DNA from: Amaranthus tricolor
Lineage: Eukaryota > Streptophyta > Magnoliopsida > Caryophyllales > Amaranthaceae
Reading direction: 5' to 3'
NCBI RefSeq assembly: GCF_026212465.1
Contig: NC_080057.1
Location: 17,122,124-17,186,123, forward strand
Length of the DNA: 64,000 nucleotides
Shown: positions 34,679-45,032 of the stretch, one piece after another
How the letters are laid out: each line of letters begins with the position of its first letter
How positions within the stretch are numbered: position 1 is the stretch's first letter
Translations under genes and position numbers: made by a program
Notes under the pieces: model-generated
Database searches by the model: none
What the model saw: the letters and a program-made list of their open reading frames with translations, nothing else
Told to the model about the DNA's origin: nothing

Positions 34679-35490
34679 TTCGTATAGGTTATATCAAGAA
34701 TGTGGGAGGGGGTTAGATTTAAAAGAGAAAGAAGCATTATTGGGATAATTAGGGTTAGTAAGGATTAGTTAGATTAGATTAGTTAGAAAAGTGAGGGTAG
34801 TTTAGTAATTACACATACAAAATGAGGATAATTTGGTAAAAAACCAATGCCAAAAAAGAAAATTGGATAATTAAGGTGAATAAGAAAATGGGACAAGTAA
34901 AGAGAATAAGAGGGCATATTAGTTAAAAAAATATATATATTTCACTTCTCCTTCGTCATTCGGCCTTATCCTTCTTTCTTCCAGAATCCAGAGCATCAAC
35001 AAGGCTTCACTTCTTCTCCTTCATACGTCCTTCCAAATAAATGTTTCACTTCTTCGTCCTCCTTCCTACATCCTTTGTCCTTTCAGACATCAACCAAGAG
35101 TTCACTTCTTCTCCTTCGTTCTTACATAACATCAACCATAGTCTACAGTTTTCAGAACTCGCGTATAATCTGTGTGGTTCAGTGGCTTGTAACGGTTGAT
35201 GCAGTCGACTTCTGTTCTAGCTCGTCGTTTTTGCTACTCCGTTCCAAACGCGAGAAATCGGAATAGTAAAATATAAATACCGTTACAAAATAGTCGTTCT
35301 GAGATTACTCGGCCGCATTTTGATTCCCTGCTCGAACCACATATCGGTTTGCAACTAGACAAGAATAACGGGAAAAAGTAACACACAACCTAGATTGACT
35401 CGCAAACGATAGACTATGAAATACAATATGCATAAAAAAATATATTGTTTTTCCTTTTTTTCTTTAATTTGTAATTTATTCATCGCGTTT
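34679..35490. other. Spacer with CT-rich stretch, no gene seen
   Basis: 34680-34914 is A+T-rich and ends in AAAGAGAATAAGAGGG, which is nearly inverse to the CCCTCCTATTCTCTTTA near 32015. 34950-35200 is pyrimidine-rich with recurring CTTCACTTCTTCTCCTTC. No coding feature is supported. Confidence 0.4.
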
Positions 35491-36606
35491 TGTGGTGATT
35501 GAGTGCACCAAGATTGGGTCCTCCGGACTCATAACCTTGCACACAATCAGCCCGTTCACTAGGGGACAGATTGCTTGACACTGGAACACACACTATGATC
35601 ACCAAATCACCCAAGAAACCAATTCTTGGTTTTCAGGCCAACCTGTGGGTCTCCCTCTTATGGCTTCACTCACCAACTTAGGACGTTCCCATGCCTTTCC
35701 CCTGAGTTCCACTCAATGGCTAGAAAGGTTGCACTCCAGATTGTTCCACAATCTGAAATTCAGGAGTGTTCCACACTCTCTTTGTTTTAGTTGATTGAAT
35801 TTACACACGCAAACACACAAGGAAAGGGGAAGGGATGAATCTTAGCACTTGAACGTGGATTTGAGAAATGAAAACTGAATTAATCAATGTTGAATTTATT
35901 TACACAAGCCTAGAGTCCTATTTATAGATTTCTATACATCTAACGGCTAGTTACAACATGTGACTAGCACAAGCTATTTAAAAACAGAAAAAACAGAAAT
36001 AAGCCTATGTCTTCAGGAGGCTTGTTCGTATTAGTCAGCTGACTGGGGCACCTTGGGCTGCGTTTTCAGGGCTCTGTGAGTATCGTTAGGAGGGTCCTGG
36101 GCCCTTGATGACTAGGTCCATGTGCAAAGATGTCATTTCTAGGTTGACTCATCTCTGAACACGTAGGATCAGATGTTAGGTAGAGGTGCAAGGTGGCCTG
36201 GTCGCCAGGATGCTGCTGATCAGTAGTTCATTGTTCTGATGGCTGCTCGAGTATTCTGAGTGATCTGTTTGGCTCTTGTGTTCCCTCTGGGTTGGAGCTT
36301 GGTCTTGGCTTGCCTTATCTTTGTTCTCCTCATGCTCTTGAATTAGGTGCTTGTTATTTGCTAGGCTATGCCTTTGATTCATGGTTGGATCAGAATGAGT
36401 AGCATTTGGACTTGAACCATGGTCTGAATAACGTGTGCATGGTTCATTGAGAATGGATGATCCAAAATTACCAAACGTGGCTACGTTCCACTTTCCATGT
36501 AACTATGTCTAAGATATCTTGGTCTGCATATAGGTCGTCATTTTCACACAAAATTATTGACATCTAGGTCTATGGGTGGTGTAGTAATGTTGTCAAAGTA
36601 CCAACA
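35491..36606 (-). mobile_element. Candidate solo LTR, minus orientation
   Basis: On the minus strand the segment has a typical LTR layout: a T-less-biased 5' part, a TATA box (TATAAATAG at 35918-35926), AATAAATTC about 40 bp later and an A/G-rich remainder. Proposed ends are TGTTGG and CCACA. I see no target duplication and no primer-binding site, so the limits are uncertain. A downstream piece (36660-36830) with GGGCTGGAAGTGCGG may be part of the same old repeat. Confidence 0.35.
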
Positions 36607-37420
36607 ACCAAAAACTTAAGTTGACTATTTAGGTCTCATGATATGTTAATATATTCTAATACGCCCCCTCACACGAAAGCCCTTTGGGCTGGAAGTGCGG
36701 ATGCAGCACAAGCACTCCTCATACCTGGTGCGAAATATCCCGTATAAATTTGAGGGGTGATTGAGATTTAAACTCGTGACCTTTTTGTCACGTTCACTTC
36801 TTGTACCATGTTAAGGATCAAATACTTAATCAAAAGTTAAGCTGATGTTTGATGATCGAAATATGTTAAATTCCTCAAACAAATGCTTGTTCATGTGGGG
36901 TAAATAACACCAATACAATGACTAGGATAGGAATAAATCACGCAAATTGATCATACTTAATACATTTAGGCCACATGATCAAATCTTTCACGAGCTCAAC
37001 AAAATAGTAAAGCTCTCTAGACATAGTTGAGAAATGTATCATCATCTTTGACAAGACTCACATCAATATATATCCTCACTACTTATAAACTAAAAATCCA
37101 AATAGTTGTTACCTTTTAAGCACTTTCGGACCCTTCAAATAACCAGCCAATGGAAAGTAGACGAATAACTCTAAAACAGTTTGAACGATGGAGAATATTA
37201 TCTGCATAAAGAGCTTTACTCAATGTTAAAGATCCATTAAGCTTGAAACATAGAATATTATTTGCATGTCATTAATTCCAAAGATGGAAGACATGAACGA
37301 CATGTTTATCTTATCTCGCACCAGAGGTCTTTGAGGGTGTGCTAAATAATCGACTGTACTGAGTTCTCTCTTTCTCCCATATATAAAAAATTTAATTAAA
37401 AAAAATATGTTAAGGTTATT

Positions 37421-37475
<55 letters not shown>

Positions 37476-38280
37476 CTACAAATAAAAGGCAAATAAAAAA
37501 TTTTGCGCAGGACCCTAAATTTTTCAAGACGACTCTGCTTTTACCATGTCAATTCCAATATAAGAAAAATGTTTATCTTGGTCATTAATTTTGCAAAACA
37601 AGCACTAGTTGGATTGATTTAACTTTAAATCCAAGGATAACAAATTTCGTTAAACTTTACCCGTAATTATTCGGGTACTTGTTCCAATACATATAATGAA
37701 TGTTCTTATTCAAACATCGTATTATCTCGTCTAATTAACCAAAATAAAGTATTTGGATCGTCTCATATAAACATCGTATTTTTATTGTAATGGTAATAAT
37801 GTATCAGAAAAATCAATACCTGGCCATTAATCAAGTTATAAGAGGTCCTTAGGCCTACTCAATCAATAAAGATTGCATCTCATCAAAAATTGTATCCTAT
37901 GCATGACTTTAAAATCAAGTTATTTGTTAAATAGTCATTTTGTTATGTTATTCATGTAGAGTCTATAGGTCTATTGTGTACAACATAACTTATAAAGATC
38001 AATTTTGAACTTCTTTTACGAAGCTTATTTCTTGTTGAACACTCTCAACAACTTAAACGTTTAGATAGTTTAACTATAACTTCTCTTTCTACAAAGTTCA
38101 AATGGGGTCACATTATTCCTTCTATGATAACTCATCAGTTTGATTGATATATTTAATTTTTTATAACCTTGATGGTAATAACTTTAGTATTTTACTCATC
38201 ATAGCTAGTAAAACTCGTTAAAAGATAGTATAAAAGTCAAAATAAATTTTGATGAATCCAAATATCTTATATACTGACAA
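36607..38280. other. Intergenic DNA with one (AT)n run, no gene seen
   Basis: No supported gene or bounded element. An (AT)n microsatellite lies at 37425-37471. Moderately repetitive-looking text occurs at 36660-36830. Confidence 0.5.
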
Positions 38281-40013
38281 TAGGCATGGCCACGGTCCGG
38301 GTTGGGCCGGTTCCATTCCGGTTCCATCCGGTTCTGGTTCCATTTGGAACCTGTCGCGAACGGTTCCGATTCCGGGCGGTTCCAAACGGTTCCTTGGCGG
38401 TTCATGAGGCGGTTCCGGCGGTTCCAACTCAGGGGACGAGCGAGTCGGACCATCGGTTCCATTTTCATTTTTCCTTTAAATATTTATATAATATAAAAAT
38501 ACTATAATATTGCGGACGTACCTTTGATGATTGCTTGATTATTAGCGAAATTCATTGCTTGTCAAATTGTCATCGTTACTAAAATATTTACTAAAAAGAA
38601 TGAAAAAATAAATTAATAAGAAACGAATCAACGATAATGTCGATAAAGATGATTAATAAAAAAAGAGGGAGAAAATGGACTTGAACCTAGTACCCAAAGG
38701 AATACTAAGCTGCCTACGTATCCCGAAGGAATCAAAGCCCACGTAGTTCTTTGTCATACCTTTTATTTGTAGTTGTTGAATGTTGATTTATCGTTGTCCG
38801 ATGGATCCTATTCGTCTTCGTCATCATCATCTGGTTGGTTAGATGCTTCCGCTGACTCTCCTCCTGACGATGATGCAGATGTATCCATCATCATCTATGG
38901 ATCATCATCATCGTCTTGATCATCATCATTCCTTAGTCCTTGTGTTCGAATCTCCGCTTGATCCCAATCTTTCTTGCAAACACATATTTGAATACTATGT
39001 GAAGCAAGACGAGATCTCTTTTCGTCTAAAACTCTTCTACCTGCACTAAAAGCAGTCTGACGCAATCGTAGAAGCAGGAATTGCAAGGATATCCTTTGCA
39101 ATTCTCGATAATATGGAAAATTTTATAGATTTTTCTTTCCACCACTCTAAAATATTATAGCTACCTTGGTCAATTTCAAAGTGATGTTTAAGATAATTAT
39201 CTAATTCTAAATATGCAGTGGAGGGTGAAGTAGAAGATGATCCTACAAAACTAACATCTTGGCTCATTATATTAGCTATTACGGAATTATAATAAGAGGG
39301 ACGTGCCGAGACGCTAGCACGCCTAGACGTATCGCGTTTTGGGTTATATACACTAGCAAAGTAATCATAAAGTTCTGCTAAAAATTTTTTACAAGTTCCA
39401 ACATAATCATGTACATCACTAGGCGGGCGATCTAATGATTGGTAGTAAAATCCAATTACTTTAGTAAGGACTTCTGTCTTAAAACATGGGTCTAAAATGG
39501 TTGCAATTCCATAAATAAAAGGAAAATCGGTAAAATATGTCTTTATGAAATAATTAAAAGACTAATTATATAATTAAGAGAATAATTGCGTAATTAAGTA
39601 ATTAAGTAGAGAGAGTCAGTAGAGAGAGTAGGAGAAGAGATGAGTTGTGAATGAAAATGATTGAAAGTGATGGGTATTTATAGAAAAATCCCCAACGGCT
39701 ATAAACGGCTAGTTCAACGGTTCCGGTTCCATGGCTGGGCCGGTTCACCCGGACCGGTCCCGGTTCCGGTTCCATGGAACCGTTGGGCCGGTTCACCCGG
39801 ACCGGTCCCGGTTCCAACCCGCGGTTCTTAGGTCCAGTTCATGCATTTTTTTCCGGCGATTTCACGGTTCCGGCAACTTTTTTTCCGGCGGTTTCACGGT
39901 TCCGCGGTTCGGACCGGTTCGAAACCTGTCGCGAACGGTTCCGGTTCCAGATCCAATTCCAAGCGGTTCGGGATAGGTTCGGTTTCGGGTAACCCGCTCC
40001 GTGGCCATCCCTA
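38281..40013 (-). mobile_element. hAT element with partial transposase, 1733 bp
   Basis: Ends TAGGCATGGCCACGG and CCGTGGCCATCCCTA form terminal inverted repeats. They are bounded by the perfect 8-bp duplication actgacaa (38273-38280 and 40014-40021). Subterminal CGGTTCC/GGAACCG words are abundant on both sides. The interior keeps only the 3' part of a hAT transposase gene, so this is an internal-deletion derivative. Confidence 0.93.
38895..39540 (-). pseudogene. hAT transposase C-terminal part
   Basis: The minus strand from about 39530 encodes FPFIYGIATILDPCFK, KVIGFYYQSLD and SARPSYYNSVIANIMSQD, part of the RNase-H-like region. The hATC dimerisation domain follows, with LDNYLKHHFEID, ILEWWKEKSIKFSILSRIAK and ILAIPASTIAS. 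A short deletion near 39055 shifts the frame before AFSAGRRVLDEKRSRLAS. The BED zinc finger and the first catalytic part are absent. Confidence 0.88.
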
Positions 40014-40083
40014 ACTGACAATAATATAATTCCACTCATGTCAAATTGTTGTAAAATGTGATGGAAGGAGTTAGATACTACTA

Positions 40084-40351
40084 CTCTCTCCTATTCAGCT
40101 TATGTGTCTCATTTTCTTTTATATTCAAGTCACCTTAATTGTCCTATTTCTATTTTTAGTATGGGTTTTTGACTTTTATGCCCTTAGTAATTTTATCCTA
40201 TTTTCAATTATACCCTCCATTACCCATACTAATTTTCCTCCCTTACATTAAAAAACCCATAATATCACTCTATTTTCTACCCTTAGCACTTTTTACTCTC
40301 CTTAAAATCCGTGAAAAGTCAAATGAGACTCCTAAGGTGAATAAAAGGGAG
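40084..40351. mobile_element. Stowaway-type MITE, 268 bp
   Basis: CTCTCTCCTATTCAGCTTATG at the left and the inverse of CTCCCTTTTATTCACCTTA at the right, flanked by TA (40082-40083 and 40352-40353). Size, TA duplication and CTCCCTCC-type ends fit Stowaway, mobilised in trans by mariner-like transposases. Confidence 0.75.
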
Positions 40352-40353
40352 TA

Positions 40354-42280
40354 TAATAATTCTAAATTTTTAATAATAATGATTAAGCATCAAGAAGAGA
40401 ATGATAACATATTTAAAGATTCTAGTACCTTATAACTTGGAAAAATAACGTAGGAAGTAGTAAATTAGGATAGAAAAAAATATTTGAATTCAAAATTTTA
40501 TTCTTAGTTTAGCCATTAACGTATGGACCCACTATCTAAGCTGATGTGTCGTCTTGTAATTAGTCAAAAATGAAAATGGGTGACAAGCTGTCACAATCAA
40601 ATGCTAGTCTTATCAGGATGTTAAAAGCCTCCCCCAGCCACTAACTAAAGTTTGATTGCTTAAAATACTTTTTAAAAAGGAAATAAAGAAAATATAGCAT
40701 CATATCACTTGATACCATCTAATGAAAATATTAGAAAATTTCAAATGTCAATCTTATAGAATTCGATCAAATAAAAAAAATATTAGGAGCACTCAATATT
40801 ATTATGACTTATTTAGCAATTGAAATATATTCTTAATTAAAATGGAGAATTTGGGTAAACAAAATGGCAAGTTTTTAATATTATTTGCAATTTAATTGTT
40901 ATGATGGAAATGTGCAAAAATTGGATTTTTTTTTTTAAGGATACATTCAAATAAGTTGAATAAAGAATGATTTGATTCTACGTGTAAAAATAATAATGTT
41001 TTTTCTAACTTATGCCTCTAATGAATATGTTTAAATTATAAAATAAGTAATTTTGTTTAAAATTCATTAAATATTCTCTAAAAATTTTTACGTACTTTAG
41101 AGAATATTGCAAATTAGATTTCAATAGATTTACCTATTTTATAATCTGAACTTATGTACCTGATGCATAGGTTAGAAAAACTGAAACAATAATTAATATT
41201 TTTAAGGTTTTATAAATTTAAATAGTAAAAACATCCATTGAAATCCATTTTAGAGTCGATTTGCCTCTCAACATATATTTATGTACCATGAATTATAATA
41301 GGGTAGTTTTGTTTAGTTTATAAATTTTTATATTTTTAATGTTAAATAAAACGTATAATGTACGAATATCTATCTAGTTTTATTTCAAACGTAACATTAT
41401 TACTTTTATCGTATAGTTGCTTTTATATATTTTAGTTTTATTTTCAAACGTAACGTTTTTACTTTTATCGTATAGTTGCTTTTATATATTTTATTCCCAT
41501 TAATGTACAAATTTAGAACGGTTAAGTGATCAAATTACTACACTTATTAATATATTACTTTTATAAAACAACTCTTTCTAATTTTGTTCTTTAATTGTAG
41601 AGTGGCTCATTGATAATGATATTCCCTTTATCACAAATTTTAAGCATGAAAATATTATACGTAATCTGACTTATCGGTTCTTTTTTAGTCTTTTTGAGAG
41701 AAATTTTTAAATATTTTGTCCGAATTGAAGATCAAATTTAGCAAAGAGTGTGAACTTGTAAAATATTTTAATTGTGCACACTTAGTAAAAGAAGTAAATA
41801 GTTTGTTGGCATATGCCTATTTGTATACCCTTATTTTGCATCAAAACAATTCGGAATATTATACCCCTTAAATCTTATTATGTCAAAGTAATAGACCTCA
41901 TCTCTATTATAAAGTGTCCTTAAGGAACAAGTTAAACTAAACCTATTACAAGGGAGTTTCGAGTCGGATTATTTTCGATTCGAATAATTTTAAACCTGGT
42001 TATTTTCATATTGGATTAGTTTTGTGTCACGAGTTAATGATTTTTTTTCCTTTTCAAAATATATTAATATTTTTATTTTTATAGAAAATATTTTATAAAT
42101 AAAAAAGAACCATTGCACTGATTTTAGGGTAACTCTTTTTCTTATGTATTCGTGTCAAATCATTTTCGAATTAGGAATTGAAACTTTCAAGTTATGATTC
42201 ATGAGTTTTCGGGTCAATTTGAAATTGAATCAAACTTTGATACGTCTAATCAGGTAGCCACATAAGCTTATTTTTAAAAC
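40354..42280. other. Intergenic A+T-rich DNA, no gene seen
   Basis: No supported ORF. A 58-bp tandem duplication lies at 41377-41493 (GTTTTATTTCAAACGTAAC units). The rest shows no bounded repeat that I can define. Confidence 0.5.
41377..41493. repeat. 58-bp tandem duplication
   Basis: Two adjacent copies of a unit starting GTTTTATTT(T)CAAACGTAAC and ending GCTTTTATATATTTTA, with few differences. Confidence 0.85.
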
Positions 42281-43135
42281 ACAAAAACTTCGATGAGACG
42301 GTCTCATTATGAGACCGTCAATTTGGGCCGGTCCAATTCGCGCGTGTAACAGCATCACGCTCTTTCCCTCGTTTTTTCCATTTTCTGGGCATTTATCAAT
42401 ATTGACCTTAAAGGTATCAATTTCAACATAAAGTAAAACTTAAACAGATCAATTAAAATAAAAAAGTTCAATTTAGACCTATAATTGATTAATTTTGATG
42501 TTAAATTGATTAATTTCTACCTAAATATGGTTCTGTTTTCACAATTTCAGAAGAAGTTTTATAAAATGGTATTTTTCTATCACTCTATGAATGAATTTCA
42601 AACAACAAATGAATGGTCAATAAAACTATTAATAATAGTGTTAAAACATTACACAATATAAGTACTCTTATTCAATGCATACATGATGGTTTTAATGAAA
42701 CATAAGAGTACTTGTACTCTTTAATCATCGATCAATGATAGAGATATTGCTATTCTTAACAGTTTGTGTTCATAATGGACTTGGAAATAAAGTTGTAGGT
42801 GTAATGTTTACTTACCCTGGATGTGAAGGTGGAGGAAGTTTTGATTTGGAATTATGTTTGCCAATTGATTCAATGAATGCTCTTAGAAATGACCAAGAGT
42901 TCAAGGCTTCTTTGTTGTAAAAAATTTTAATTTTGATTTAAGAATAATCAATGCAGACCTTAAAGTGATTTATTATGATTAGTTTTAACTTAAAATTCAA
43001 TTTTAACTTTAAATGTATCAATTATGACTTTAAATTGATCAAGTACAATGAACATATTGAGAAAAATAATAATTAGGCTGATTGGACTATCCGTCTCATA
43101 TTGAGACGATCTCATCTAAGCCCAGCCGTTTTTGA
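42281..43135. mobile_element. Inverted-repeat MITE with palindromic ends
   Basis: The left end carries GATGAGACGGTCTCATTATG from 42292. The right end, inverted from 43116, carries GATGAGATCGTCTCAATATG. Each end is itself a small palindrome (GAGACGGTCTC). The interior shows further weak inverse symmetry. A 61-codon frame at 42735-42920 (MIEILLFLTVCVHNG start) sits near the centre and is not recognised. A duplicated target is not clear, and the exact limits are approximate. Confidence 0.6.
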
Positions 43136-43317
43136 AAATGATGAATAACTTTATTGTAGGTTAAATAACCATATAAATGACAATTAAGATTGAATTTCTC
43201 TCTTTTAGAAGATCAAATAATTGCTTCATCTCTTTTAAAGTTAAATTCAGTTAGTTATATAATGTGAGAGCTTTTCATCATATTATCAGGTAAAATTCAA
43301 AGAGATAACCAAAACCT

Positions 43318-43890
43318 CGTGGCGGTTCTGGGTCGTGTGAGGTGCCCAAATTGTATAGGGCCCCCAAACCTAAAGAACGTCATATTAAAATATTTGTGTA
43401 AAATAATATATTATAGTAGTAGAATAGTTGGTAAAAGTTTTACTTAACGTATCAATGGTCATATGTTCAAAACCTATTAATTACATTTTTTTTTTCTCTC
43501 CTTCTTTATCACTTTCCAAAACAATTCTATACCTTCCAAATATTTTTTCTTACCTCATTTAATGTTTATACATTCATCAAATATCAATTATCAATTATCA
43601 CTAACTTAATTTATAAAAATAATGAACAATTTATTTTTAAATTTTTTAACCCTTCAAACTTTTACTCTTTTTATTATTGGTCATCAATTTTATTACTATT
43701 TTTTCTTTTCCATTTTAACATTAGAGAAGAAAGTTTAATTTTTAACAACTTAAATTAAGTTTAAGAAAATTAAAATTGTGTTGAGTTTTTATTTTGTTTA
43801 AAAAATCTTTTTTTTTTAATTATGAAGGGCCCCAATTTTCGAAATTTATGAAAAATAAACAGGGCCTCGGAATTGTTTGCTCCGCCCCTG
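43318..43890. mobile_element. Mutator-type MITE, 573 bp, 9-bp target duplication
   Basis: Flanked by the perfect 9-bp repeat ccaaaacct (43309-43317 and 43891-43899). Ends are CGTGGCGGTTCTGG and the inverse CAGGGGCGGAGCAAAC. These short GGGGCGG-type ends with 9-bp duplications are usual for plant Mutator-like MITEs. No ORF. Confidence 0.8.
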
Positions 43891-43899
43891 CCAAAACCT

Positions 43900-44545
43900 C
43901 ATCAAACCGATATACTATATAGTACATTTTAAACGAGAATTGGTAGGAGGTTGTTTGACAAACGACTGATAGATGATTACAATGGCTGATTCAACCAGCT
44001 AATTTTATTAACTGGTTTGACCAGCTGATTTTACTAACTAATTTGACCAGTTGATTATAAACTCATTGCTATGTGCAGCTTGTTCAAAAACACCTTATTC
44101 ATAACAATAAGATGTTTTAAGCAATTACTTTGACCACTTAACCTTCTATTTGTATCAAAATAAATTAAAATTGCCCAATAAGCTATTTTGTCAAACATCC
44201 CCTTAATGTTATGATATTCATGGAGCAATTTTGTTATATATTATGTTAATTTTTTTCATACTATATGGTTTACAGTATCCAGTCATTATATTTTATCATA
44301 TATACTTGTAAGAGATCGTCTCTCGATAAGACAACCTCAAAACAAGGAAGTATACGATCAAGATTCCCATCCTCAAATTGGCAACAAGAGTAGGGGATTA
44401 TAAGGAATTTCAGTGCAAGCAACAGATAATGTAGAAATTATCAGTTTCATCACCAAAAGCTAAAATATGTTTGTAAATCAAACTTATACCCTAGTCGGTA
44501 AGGTTTACACCCCATGTTCACAAAAAATAAAGTACAAAGTTAGTA
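43900..44545. other. Spacer downstream of the RAB3GAP-like gene
   Basis: No gene. A MITE remnant (GAGATCGTCTCTCGATAAGAC) lies at 44310-44345. A repeated CTGGTTTGACCAGCTGATTTTACTAA phrase is at 43995-44060. Confidence 0.5.
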
Positions 44546-44551
44546 TTTATT
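44546..44551 (-). terminator. Poly(A) signal of the RAB3GAP-like gene
   Basis: TTTATT on the plus strand is AATAAA on the minus strand, about 95 bp after the stop codon at 44646-44648. This is a suitable distance for a plant near-upstream element. Confidence 0.5.
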
Positions 44552-44645
44552 CATAAAACTATAAAAGAGTACATTCCTGTATAATAAAAAAAGGGAAAGC
44601 TAAATGGGGTTAAAAAATGGTTCTACAGCTTACTTACAGAAAAAA

Positions 44646-45032
44646 TCAATCACATGACACAACAGAGAGGGCAACACCCAAGTCATTTGAGGTTCCTTCA
44701 ATGTACATACGGTAAGTTTCGATTTCTTGTCGAGCACCTGAAGGATTGTGTGCTGCATAATGATTGTTACTAGTATCGTCACAAGTAGTAAAGATGATTT
44801 CTCTAAGCACAGGTTCATGCCCATTTAGAAGATTTCCCATGCTTAATACTTTTCTCCATGACTGAGTAGCAGTAGGCGGTAAAAATAGATCTGCAACAGC
44901 ATTTCTTTCGTCAATGCTTACTTGTTGCTTCTGGTTGAACTCCTGAACACACGTGCCATTGGAACACATTAATCGAATTTCATATGAATACATTAACCAA
45001 AAAGAGAAGTATCGAAATAATTCTACGGCAGC
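44646..45032 (-). CDS. Terminal exon of the RAB3GAP-like gene
   Basis: It follows the acceptor cattactgcag and encodes 128 residues from AAVELFRYFSFWLMYSYEIR to ALSVVSCD plus the TGA at 44646-44648. It contains FLPPTATQSWRKVLSMGNLL and EPVLREIIFTTCDD. The latter resembles the conserved C-terminal Rab3GAP catalytic-subunit end, where animal proteins have REFILRTTVPRP. Confidence 0.9.
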   Translation of the reverse strand, partial: AAVELFRYFSFWLMYSYEIRLMCSNGTCVQEFNQKQQVSIDERNAVADLFLPPTATQSWRKVLSMGNLLNGHEPVLREIIFTTCDDTSNNHYAAHNPSGARQEIETYRMYIEGTSNDLGVALSVVSCD

